Shown here in pieces: positions 12,701 to 24,700 of a DNA stretch of 64,000 nt. The notes beneath the pieces are model-generated. The model worked only from the letters and a program-made list of their open reading frames with translations. It made no database searches and was not told the DNA's origin. Positions within the stretch are counted from its first letter, which is position 1. Each line of letters begins with the position of its first letter. Source of the DNA: Serinus canaria (Eukaryota > Chordata > Aves > Passeriformes > Fringillidae); contig NC_066332.1 of assembly GCF_022539315.1 (NCBI RefSeq), forward strand, positions 1,364,001 through 1,428,000. The letters are read 5' to 3'. A program made the translations under genes and the position numbers.

Positions 12701-15700
12701 GTTCCTAGAGGGTGCAGGACAAAGCTGACACTCCTTGTGTCTGCAGACACATCTTCAAAATGTCTCCTCTCTGCCAGCAGAACGTGCAGCACAAAACTGT
12801 TTCTGCAGCAATGGAGACAATTGGGCTTTCAGAGAGCAGGCAGGGCTTTCTGGGAAGTTGTTTAATTTTATTTTTTTCCCTGTGAAACGCTGGATTCTTT
12901 CTAATTTACACAGGGAGCAGAGGGGAATGGTGGCAAACATTCTGTGCAGCCAGAGCTGTTGCTGGTCTTGTTCATTATCATTATGTAAAAGCAGCCTGAG
13001 GGTTTAGGTGTAGAGGGAAAGGTCCAGCTGCCAGAGCCAGGGTGACCTCTAACTCAGAGGATGAGCTCAAGGTCAGTGTCACTTGGAGCTGCAGCTCCTG
13101 GTGGCTCCTGGGCTTGGCTCCTACGTGCTTCAGGTGAGCACAGGGCACATCCTGGGGAGACAGCTGGGTTAAAGCACCCTCCAGCCCCTTCCCTGGCAGG
13201 GAATGCCCCGGGGCTGTGCAGGGTTTCCCTGCTGGAGCTGCCTTTGTCCCCGTGCCCAGGTGAAGGTGCCATGCTCCCGGTGCCAGCGCAGGGCACACGG
13301 GGCCGTGTTTCAGCTGGCCCCCTTTGTCTTCCCGGTGCATTTCAGCAGGGGGTGGATGGAGGGGTGGAGATGCCATTTCCCTGCTCGGGGTGAGCGTGTG
13401 CCGCGCCTGTGCCGAGCCCGCTGACCCCCCTGCAAATTGAAATAATGATAATGCGCGTCTCCTGACTGCATCAAAGTATCAGCACATCAAAAGCCAGGAG
13501 GCATGAAATGCAAATGATAAAGTGAAAGCAGATGGATTGTGCATGATCGCCTGATGCCCAATGAATTTTAAAAGATGCTGGTTCACATGGGGAGAGGGGC
13601 TGAAATAAACACGTTATCCCTGCAATTTTTTCTTTTTTTTCCCTCTTTTTTTTTTTTGTTCTTGCTGCTCACTCCTGACAATATTTTTTCACACTTCAGC
13701 GAGCAGCCACTCCATCTCCCTCCCTCCCTTCCCTCTCTTTCTCTCCCTCTCTCTCTGTCGCTGTCTCTACCTCACACACGTCTCGGGTCATGTCGCCGCA
13801 GCTCCGGTGGAAATAATAAGATATAAACCACGAGGTTGTTATTTGCATAGAAATAGCATGGAGCCCCAGGCAGCATGGGAGAAGGACACAGAGATCATTT
13901 GTCTAAAATTTTAATGAAAACTTTTGCTGAGGCAGAGATTTTTATTTTTTTTTTTTTTTAAACTTCCCCTGCCTCCCCCTTTTTCTACCCCCAAACCTTC
14001 CTCCTCTTCTTCCTCCCTCCCTCGCTCCCTCCCTCCCTTCCCTCGTCATAACCTGAGCACGGGGTGATTTCAGACCTGATGTGCTGTGCCCTGCACCAGC
14101 ACCTCCATTTCCATGGGTTTTCTCTTTGATGGAAGTCAGACCAAAGAGCCTGGCATTCCCAGTTCCTACACTGCTCATGTGCTTCAAGCTTCCAGGGCTA
14201 TGTTCCATTTCAGCCCTCCCAAGGATGTTCCAGAGTCTGCTGCTGACCTATTTTTAATCAGTTTGCTCCTCCTTGTCTTTCGTGTTTAAAAGAAATCCTG
14301 TCTTGGAGACTGTTGTGTTAATGGAAACAAATAGTGGCTTGCAGTCACGTTTTCCCTGCAGAGAGGTGTTCTAGGCTTCTCCTAAGGGAAGCCAGGTTCA
14401 GCTGAGACTTTCAGGAACTGCTCCTAGCAGCATTCCCATCATTTGTGTAGGTGTTCAACCAGGCTCTCAGGCAGTTCATTTTGGGATGGTGATGAAGAGC
14501 TGCCCCAAAGCTGTCAGAGGTAACAGAATTCTGACCAGCACTGGGTTGTTTTCCTCCTCTTTTAGCTTTATTTTCCCCCAAACTGTCTGGTCATGACTTG
14601 GCCTGTGCTCCCCATGGTTTGCTGAGAGCACCAAGGGTGAGCTGGACAAATCCCACCTGCCAGGAGTCTGCAGGGAAGATGAGGGGTCAGAAACTAAAAT
14701 ATGAAATATTCAAGGCATAGTTTAGCACTTTGGGCTTCATTTCCCTGCCTGGTCATGGGGTGGCATTTTTGACCAGAATGGGTCAAAAAGAAAAAGTGTT
14801 GTTTGGTCTTGTTGGATTCCTTTGCACATGGCCAGAAGAGAATATCTTTGTGGTTTTGATTCAGTCCTGAATTGTGCTGCAGAACTTTTGGGATGCTCTG
14901 GGATTCACAGAACAGGATGAGACAATAGGTCAGGGCTGCTCAGGGGGCTGTGCCCATGTGAGAGAGGTCTGGGCAGCACTCAGGCTCCCTGGAGGAGCTC
15001 AGGGAGGAACAGGAGGCTCACACGGGCTGGGGAGTGATTGCTAACAGTAATATTTACCCTTCAATTTCACAATCTGCAAAAATAAATAAGAGCCCTGTGA
15101 GCCTGATGATGTTTGGGGTTTGTACTGTGGAAAGCTCTTTTTTTTTTTTGAGATTCAAGGCAGGGATAGCTCAGTATCTGCTCAAGATGACTCCAGTCCT
15201 GGGATTAGATCAAGGCAATCATGGGAGAGCAATCATGTGAGTTAGAACAGCAAGTGCCAGCCCTGTCATTCAAAGGAGCATTATAATTATTAATGCATGA
15301 TATGAATCATTCTGTAGTGGCACAGCAGGACTGTTGGGAGATCTGTATGGGTGCAGGGTGCTGGAGAATGCTAAGCAAGGAGGGGTGGGAAGTGTCAACC
15401 AGAAATCAGCACTCACCAGCATTGAGTGTAGGTTCCTTGTGTGGAGGTTGAGCTGCCCAAGGTTATCCCAGTCCTGGGAGGCAGGACAGGACCCTCTGCT
15501 CTGCCCTGGGTGCTTGTGGCCGTGGGGTGCTGAGAACAAGGGTGGGCTCAGGGGGGAGGTTGTGCTCTCCAGCTGCCAGAGCTGCCAGGTGCTGTTGGAG
15601 GTGTCCCTGATGTGGGTCACCATGGCCCAGAGCCAGCAAAGCCAGGCTCACTCCTTTCTTCCCTACCCTGAGAGGCTTGAGGTGCTGCAGGGGTGTGGCT

Positions 15701-18700
15701 GGTGGCACTGCTGGTGACACACAGGTCCTTGCTCTGTGGGTGCAAGCAGGATGGATGCCTGGCCTCAGTGCAGATAAACAACCACCACCCTCCGTGGCTG
15801 CATTTTGGTTTTAATTGCCTTTCTTTAAGTGGTGATATTTGTGTATTGTTCCCATTAGAGACAATTTACGTTCCAGGCATGCCATTATCAGTCCCTTGGT
15901 GTTTGCTTAGGGAGGAAAGTTTAATGGATTTCTGTTGACTTTTTTTATTCTCCCTCCTTCTATCATTTTTAATACAGATCTTGCTCCGTTTATCTGTGTG
16001 GCTGGGGGCTCTGTGTGTGTTTAATTCTGCCAAACAGGAGTTTACCATCGTGGCCCATCTTCTGCCTGTCCAAAGCTTTTCCCCAGGTCTGTGTCCCAGC
16101 TCCTGGGGATCCTGCAGGCTGTGTTCTCACTGGAGCATTAACTCTGCTCCCTAATGTTCCACAGGAGCAAATATAACCCAGAATTTTTGGTCCTGGCCAT
16201 CCCTCTTGGGCTGTCCCCAGGGGGACGTTGGGGTGACCAGCCTGGGGTGTTTTCTGTAGAAATTCCTGTGGTTTTGGACACGTGGTGGGAACTACAGGAG
16301 CAGCACTGGAGAATTGCTGCATTTCTCATGACTAAACCTGATCTCACACTGCAAAGTGTTCAGAGTTTCACTGTCCTGGTGAAGAGGTCCCTGCACTGCA
16401 GCCTGTGCCCCGAGGGTCTCTGAGTTACAGGTTCCAGAAGGTTCTCTGGGGTCCAGAAGGTGACAAAGGAAATGACCAAGATCTTTGCATTGGAGACAAC
16501 CATTAATATTGTTTATGGGGTTCACATCTGGATTAGGGAACCCCTGGCTGAGGCAGGTGGGATTTATGGGTGTTGGCACCATGCAGAATAGGGGCTGTAA
16601 TTTTAGTTTGCAAAGTGCATTGAGTCCTTTTGATTTACCACTGACTGAGGGAGTGACCTTGAGCAAAACACACGCAGGGAGAGGAGAGAGGGGCACGAGG
16701 GTTTTGACAAGACATTTTTCATTTGGAAATGCCACTTCACTGAAACTGGAGCTCTTCAGGAAAAAAGTATCAGTTTGGATGGGCTTCTCCTTAGGAATTT
16801 TTGGGATCGAATGAAATGTTGTCCTGTGTTTATTTCCCAGCTGATTTCCTTCCCAAATTAATTTTTGTTTTTAATTCGTACAGCAAATATTTTAGAGGTC
16901 ATTTGTAGCCTGTCTGATCTCAAGTTTGTAGTTCAGCTCTCAAGATTGCAAAACTTGATTTTTCTGCTGCAACCCAGAAATTTTCCCAAATCCTCCTCAG
17001 TAACTGCAAGGTGGGAAAACCTTCCCACCAAAAATGTGTGATGCTGCAGTCAGACAGACAGACAGACAGAACTCTCATGTGTGTGACCAGCTGTAGAGCC
17101 CTGCTCCCTCTGTGTCTGTGAGGAGGACTGGGCTCTCCAGCAGGAGCTGCAGTTCTACGTGCACCTGGCTGCACCCTGCCAGGTGAAGTGCAATTGCTTC
17201 TTTGCCCCTTCCCCCTCTGGTCTCACCAAATGGAAGCAGGGAAAGACTCCACCAGCAGGACCTGCCTGTGCAGGATTTGCAGTCAGGAGCCATCCCCAAT
17301 AACCATCAGGCTGTCAGCTCCCCACCTCCCCCCAGCTCCCACCTCCCCCATCACTCACCAAAGGGAAAAAAGAGCCGGAGCTGCAGCTTGAAATATATCA
17401 TGCAATAGTGTATCATGAATTTCTTGTGAATCACATTGGAGAAGCAGGTTTATTTATTTCCGAGACTCTAAATCAATACAAAGTAGGTCTCTTAGTTCTG
17501 AAGCTGGGATGGAGTGGGAAAAAATGAGCCCATTGTACTCTTAAAACTTTGGGGAAAGGAGATGACAGCTATATAATTCCATTTACCAGGCACTAGGGGC
17601 TTTAATGTGAAGGTGACAGGGAGCTCTTTGTGCATTTAGAGCACCATATCTTCTAAATAAAAGATCTGTAGACTTGATAGTGGAGTATAGCTCTGCCTTT
17701 AACCCTATCCTAACCTGAGGCAGGAAAAGAGCTTTGGGGTGGGGCTGGTTCTAAGGAAAAAGCCATGGAGGCAGCCATGTCTTGGCAGTTTTGGGATCCC
17801 CTTGGGATGCCTTTTTCAGCTGCAGAGTGCCTGGAGCTCTGGGCTTTGTGGTTTTCAAAACCCTAACCCAAGGCATAACCCAACCCTAGGCAGGCAAGCA
17901 GCCTTGGACCAGGGCTGGTTCTTAGGAAAAGCCATGGAGGCAGCCATGTCTTGGCAGTTTTGGGATCCCCTTGGGATGCCTTTTTCAGCTGCAGAGTGCC
18001 TGGAGCTCTGGGCTTTGTGGTTTTCAAAACCCTAACCCTAGGCGTAACCCTAACCCTAAGCTGAGACAGGAAAACAGCTTTGGGGTGGGTCTATTTCTAA
18101 GGAAAAAGCCATGGAGGCAGCCAGGTCTTGGCAGTTTTGGGATCCCCTTGGGATGCCTTTTTCATCTGCAGAGTGCCTGGAGCTCTGGGCTTTGTGGTTT
18201 TCAAAACCCTAACCCTAGGCATAACCCAACCCTAGGCAGGCAAGCAGCCTTGGACCAGGGCTGGTTCTAAGGATAAAGCCATGGAGGCAGCCAGGTCTTG
18301 GCAGTTTTGGGATCCCCTTGGGATGCCTTTTGCATCTGCAGAGTGCCTGGAGCTCTGGGTTTTGTGGTTTTCAAAACCCTAACCATAGGCGTAACCCAAA
18401 CCTAGGCAGGCAAGCAGCCTTGGACCAGGGCTGGTTCTTAGGATAAAGCCATGGAGGCAGCCAGGTGTTGGCAGTTTTGTGTTCCCCTTGGGATGCCTTT
18501 TGCAGCTGCAGAGTGCCTGGAGCTCTGGGCTTTGTGGTTTTCAAAACCCTAACCCAAGGCATAACCCTAACCCTAGGCAGGCAAGCAGCCTTGGACCAGG
18601 GCTGGTTCTAAGGATAAAGCCATGGAGGCAGCCAGTCTTGGCAGTTTTGTGTTCCCCTTGGGATGTCTTTTTCATCTGCAGAGTGTCTGGAGCTCTGGGC

Positions 18701-21700
18701 TTTGTGGTTTTCAAAACCCTAACCCAAGGCATAACCCTAACCCTAGGCAGGCAAGCAGCCTTGGACCAGGGCTGGTTCTAAGGATAAAGCCATGGAGGCA
18801 GCCAGGTCTTGGCAGTTTTGGGATCCCCTTGGGATGCCTTTTGCAGCTGAAGAGTTCCTGGAGCTCTGGGCTTTGTGGTTTTCAAAACCCTAACCCTAGG
18901 CGTAACCCAAACCTAGGCAGGCAAGCAGCCTTGGACCAGGGCTGGTTCTTAGGATAAAGCCATGGAGGCAGCCAGGTCTTGGCAGTTTTGTGTTCCCCTT
19001 GGGATGCCTTTTGCAGCTGCAGAGTGCCTGGAGCTCTGGGCTTTGTGGTTTTCAAAACCCTAACCCTAGGCGTAACCCTAACCCTAAGCTGAGACAGGAA
19101 AACAGGTTTGGGGTGTCTGGTTCTAAGGATAAAGCCATGGAGGCAGCCAGGTCTTGGCAGTTTTGTGTTCCCCTTGGGATGCCTTTTTCAGCTGCAGAGT
19201 GTCTGGAGCTCTGGGCTTTGTGGTTTTCAAAACCCTAACCCAAGGCATAACCCTAACCCTAGGCACGCAAGCAGCCTTTTACCAGGGCTGGTTCTAAGGA
19301 AAAAGCCAAGGAGGGAGCCAGGTCTTGGCAGTTTTGGGATCCCCTTGGGATGCCTTTTGCAGCTGAAGAGTTCCTGGAGCTCTGGGCTTTGTGGTTTTCA
19401 AAACCCTAACCCTAGGCGTAACCCTACCCCTAAGCTGAGACAGGAAAAGAGCTTTGGGGTGGGTCTGGTTCTAAGGAAAAAGCCATGGAGGCAGCCAGGT
19501 CTTGGCAGTTTTGGGATCCCCTTGGGATGCCTTTTTCATCTGCAGAGTGCCTGGAGCTCTGGGCTTTGTGGTTTTCAAAACCGTAAACCTAGGCATAACC
19601 CTAACCCTGGGCAGGCAAGCAGCCTTGGACCAGGGCTGGTTCTAAGGATAAAGCCATGGAGGCAGCCAGGTCTTGGCAGTTTTGTGTTCCCCTTGGGATG
19701 CCTTTTTCATCTGCAGAGTGCCTGGAGCTCTGGGCTTTGTGGTTTTCAAAACCCTAACCCTAGGCGTAACCCTACCCCTAAGCTGAGACAGGAAAAGAGC
19801 TTTGGGGTGGGTCTATTTCTAAGGAAAAAGCCATGGAGGCAGCCAGGTCTTGGCAGTTTTGGGATCCCCTTGGGATGCCTTTTTCATCTGCAGAGTGCCT
19901 GGAGCTCTGGGCTTTGTGGTTTTCAAAACCCTTTCTCTAATCTCCAAGCATTAGTCCTAGCCAATCTGTTCCCAAGTCAGAAGGGTCTCCCACTGCACTC
20001 TCGCAAATCCCGAATGCAGGAACTGCACGGTGTCGGGGCTTAGCAATGCAGGAACGGCCAAGAGGAGCTGTCTGTGCTCCCTCTGCCAGGCACAGGGCCC
20101 TGCATTCGGCCAGGGCTCTCTGCCCAGCTGGGCTCTCTTCCCTCTTGTTGCTTTCCCCCCTCTAATGCATGATCCGTGTGGGGGAAGAGCTGGAAATGAG
20201 CCCTGAGCTCTGTCGAGGCTTGCCTGCACATAATAGCAGTCAGGTTTGAAGTTCCTGCATTGTGTTCCTACATTTTTTCTGATGAGACATTCATTCCCAT
20301 CGTTTCTGCCTGTTTATGAAAAATAGGCTATTTATAGGACGTGCATATGCCTCTTCTGCTTCGTGTTTCTGGCAGACAATATAAATTGTGGGATGGGAAT
20401 TGCAATTATTGAAATTATTTGGATAAAAATCTGGCACTTATATTTGATATGAACACATGATATGCTTGGAATAATAACAGCACTTATGTTACATAATGAT
20501 TCCCATTCAAGCCCTCCAAGCTGTCATGTTTTCAAATCTTTCATCCTGGGTGAAACAGATGAGCCAACCCAGCCCTCAGCCAGCCCAGCTTTGCAGGGAA
20601 AGTCCCAACTCTCCAGCAGCTCAGGTTCTGAGAGGAGAAAGCAGCTGCTCAGCATGGGTTGGAGTGCTGGAAAATTATCAATATTCACAGGATGGGCCTG
20701 TGAACCTGTTGAGGACCATCCTTTAGAGGCTGTTGGAATCCTGGATCTGCTCGTGGTTGCCAAAAGATCCTCTGAAATAACAAGAAACGTGCTTTCCTAA
20801 TGGGTTTTTTGAAGACCTCATGAACTCAGTGTTGGCAACACTGCCCAAGTATTTTGGGATGTTTTGGAAGTCTTCTCCAAGGTGACGAGAGAGGAAATGG
20901 CCTCAGGCTCTGCCAGGGAGGGTCAGGTTGGACATGAGGAAGAATTCCTTCATGGGAAGAGCTGAGAGTCCCTTCCCACCCAGACCATTCTCAGGTTCCA
21001 TGATCCTCCTGAGCCCCCTGAGTGCCCAGTGCCAGGCTGGGGATGGAGCAGCTCAGGCTGTGCACAGGGCTCTGTGATCGTGTCCCCTCTCACCTGGGCA
21101 CATCCAGCTCATCCAAACCCCAGCTCAAGCTCTCCTCAGAGCAGCTTTTCCCTGCAGCTGGGCACCCTCTGCCCCAGCTCCCTCCTGCTCTGGGATCTCC
21201 ACCTGTGCCAGGCTCTGCTGGAAGGGCTGCAGCACTCGGGAGAAGGAGCTGGGTGTTTATCTGCATCTCCAAAAAGGGATGTCAGGGTGAGAGCAGTGGT
21301 ATATTAGGCTGTTTCATTGCCTGTCAGCAGTGCTAAACCTGAGCTGTCTGCAGTGTCTCCAGATAAGCAGGAGCAGAGGCCCATTTTGCATCTACATGCG
21401 TTTGCATTAGTTCAGAGAGGGGGAGGTTAAATCCTCTTTATTTTTATTTTCCTCTCTGGGAAGCGTTTAGCTGGGCTTGTGCCTGGCATCTGGAGGCCTG
21501 GGCTTTTCTTACCCTTGAACCTCAATCTGTGCTGCTGTCTTCTGTGCCATGGCTTTGCTTGGCACTGATTTTGTTAGAGGAGGAGGAGGAAGGTGTTGGA
21601 GCTCAGAAGGGAGACCCATGAACATCCCTGTGCTAAAACACACCCTGAATTCTGTATTTGGGGCTTATTTGTGACATCTGTGCCTCAGTTTCTTCTGTAC

Positions 21701-24700
21701 ATAAACCTTGGCTGGCATCTGCCAGCTCCTCAGTCCCCAGAATGATCTGTGCTGGTGTCTGGGGGAGGCCAGGCTGGTGATGTGTGTTTGAGGGGGTTTT
21801 TAAGATCCAAATGAAGCAGGTGTGTAATGTCCTCTGTCTGTTAGAAAGACTCAAGCCATAAAAATAACAAACGGCGTGTATTTGCTGGAATGTCAAAGTT
21901 ATGAGTTTATTTTGTAATGATGTGCTCCTGCCTTCATGAGGTAAACTGGCCGTGGCAGAGGTGTTATTAGTAATATGGAGTCAGTGGAGCAGAAAGCCAA
22001 GTGACCGAGAGATCAGTGTATCAGTCAGGGAGAGGGCAAATGGGAAGAGACAGCAGGAGAATGAGAAAAGAGCTGTGCTGCCCAGGCTCAGATTAGAGAT
22101 GGAGCTGTGCAAGAGAATGAGGAGCCCCAGCCTGCTTCTGGCCAGCCTCTCCAAGGAGCTGCTGGGCCTTTGTCTGGGTTTTTGGTTGGGCTTTTTTTTT
22201 TTTCCAGTTATACATTTAAATACATCCACCCACAGTTTTCTTGGAGCAGTTTGGGATTAGTGAGCTGAGCTGGGCTCAGCACTCAGGGGCTTTGGTCACA
22301 CTGCTGCTTGGGGAGGGCGAGGGGGAAAACTGCCTCAGTTTCCCCACTGGTATCATTCCCCTTGGGGATCACAGAATCCAGAATGGTTTGGGCTGGGAGG
22401 AACCTTAAAGATCCAGTTCCACCCCCTGCCATGGGCAGGGACACCTTCCATGCTCCAAGCCCCATCCAGCCTGGCCTTGGAGACTTCCAGGGATCCACAG
22501 CTTCCCTGGGCACCCTGTGCCAGGGCCTCCCCACCCTCCCAGGAAACAATTCCTTCCCAATATCCCACCCACCCCTGCCCCTCTGTTCACTAGGGATCAC
22601 TGCTCAGCAGCTCTTACCTGCAGACAGGGCTTGGGAGGCTGTGTTGGGAGAGGTTTGCTCCATCCTTTCCATGTCCAGGTGGTGCTGAGGTGCTGCAGGG
22701 CTGGGTTTGTGCATGCCTCCTTGGCCAGCACCTCCTGCTCACACCCCAGCACTGATGGCTTCCCCATTTCTCTTCCCCCAGGTGCTTGGACGGGAAGTTT
22801 ACACCTCCAACAACCAGCTGGGAGGAATCCAGATCATGCACAACAACGGGGTGACACATGACACTGTGTGTGATGACTTTGAAGGAGTCTACACCATTCT
22901 GCAGTGGCTTTCCTACATGCCAAAGGTAATTCCTGGGCCTGCCAGGTCCCAGGTGCCACTGTTTGCTGTGTTTGCAGGGTTTGGGGCTCTCACTTCCTTC
23001 TGTGTTTTCCTTTTTGCCTTAGAATATCCACAGCCCTGTGCCCATCCTGAAAGCCAAGGATCCCATAGACAGAACCATTGACTTTGTTCCCACCAAGACC
23101 CCCTACGACCCTCGCTGGATGCTGGCTGGACGCCCCAACCCAAGTATGGCCAGGAGATGCTGCACCTCTTCTTGTTTCAAGGCTGTTTGCCAAATGTCTG
23201 CTGCCCAAATGTATTTCAGATTCTGTAAAATAGATCTGAGCAATGTGGCTAGAATATATAAATATTTACATATAATAATATTAACCAATAATATTATTTA
23301 TAAGCAATATCTAAAAGCATGTAAATCCTGAGTGCTCAAGGACACCATACTTTTATAGATGATCTATTTACTGAGAATAGGCACTTCTGTGGATTTTTTT
23401 AATGATTTAGGGGAAAGTCCATCCACAGAGGGTCTGTATGTTAAAGGAATCACAACACTCCTGCAGATCCTGGGGACTCGTGTTGGCACCACTGGGGTTG
23501 TGCAGCCTTGTGTAGGTACAAGCTGCAAACTGGGTGACCATTACTCCTGCTGTTATTAATGAGTTTGGGGGGCTAAAATGAGATTTGTGATAAACTAAGT
23601 TTTCTGGTTTTGGATAATATTTTTTCATCATCTCTCAAGCAATTCATCCAGCTGTCCGGGCGCCGCAAACGCCGGCTTCCAAATCGAGTGACTTCAGATT
23701 TTAATTTAGTGGAAGCGTTAAGGAAAGCAGATGATTCCCTGTGATAAGTTAAAGCAGATATCTCCTAGGTGAAAAGTTAAAGCCATTTATTAGAGGAGAT
23801 ATTGCCGTGATATTCTTCAAACTGACGCCCGACACGAGGCCGGAATCTCAACGATCAGCTTCGGGCTCACGATAAAGAGATAATTCTGAAATGGATGGTC
23901 ACATTTTACAGTGGGGCCACAGAGGCAAGGAATGTAGAACACAGTAATTACAAGTTTGGGCTTGATAAAACACTCTCCATCCTGTTTAAGTCAGCAGAGG
24001 TTAGCGTGCTCGGATCTCCACTTTTTAATTGGTTTTGGACTTGGGTTTGCAGAAGCAGAGGTGCTTGTTCGGAGGAAAGAGTTCCTCGGGAGCTCTGTGC
24101 CAAGGGGCAGAGCTGGGAGAGATTTGGGGTTTTGGGGGGATTTTTTTGTGGGTTTTTTTTATGCAGAGCTTCCCAAAACCCCAGTGCACAGCAGCTGCCC
24201 CACAGAATTGTGATTTCTGTAACTGACTCTGAAATGTCATTGAAATTTTCGTATTTAGCTCCTGCGTTTCTGCAGCATTCCTTCTTTCAAAGAAAGATTA
24301 GGCAGGATCAAGAGAAGAATATGAGATAAGTTTTAAAATAGAAATAGATGTGTTGAAAACCATCTTTAATGACTTTACTGCCTTTTGACAAATGTTTGTA
24401 GTCTTGAAAAAAGCAGAGTTATTTATTTAAAAGCACGGGAAGTCCCTCTGCTCTCCGAACCCCATCGTTTAACAATAAATGATGCTTTTGCTGATAAATT
24501 GCTGTCTTTATGCAGACTAGGAAATGAAATAAGACATGATGGCTGAAGGCAGACAAATGCTCAGCTGTCTAATGTTCCCTTGTATTGTCATCTATTTAAA
24601 ATTAAATAAATAAAAAGACAGTGCCATGTTCTCCAGCTGGCATTTTTAAGCAAGTTTGATTTGTCGCTTTGATATTCCGTTTTCTTTCTTCCCTCTCTCC

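Larger units (their letters stand above)
10737..22781 (+). other. ACACA: ACACA 12-kb intron
   Basis: Largest intron in the window. Contains CT-rich tracts (13.7-14.0 kb), candidate conserved islands (13440-13600, 13790-13920, 20225-20465), a small CAGA run (17049-17070), the telomere-like satellite and CR1 fragments at 20880 and 22365. The parts 10737-13430, 14060-17690 and 21010-22360 show nothing I can name. Confidence 0.85.

Noticed and set aside
19108..20043. 311-codon open frame on the plus strand
   Set aside because: It runs through the 172-bp telomere-like satellite; the protein repeats every 57-58 residues and matches no family I know. Repeat artefact.
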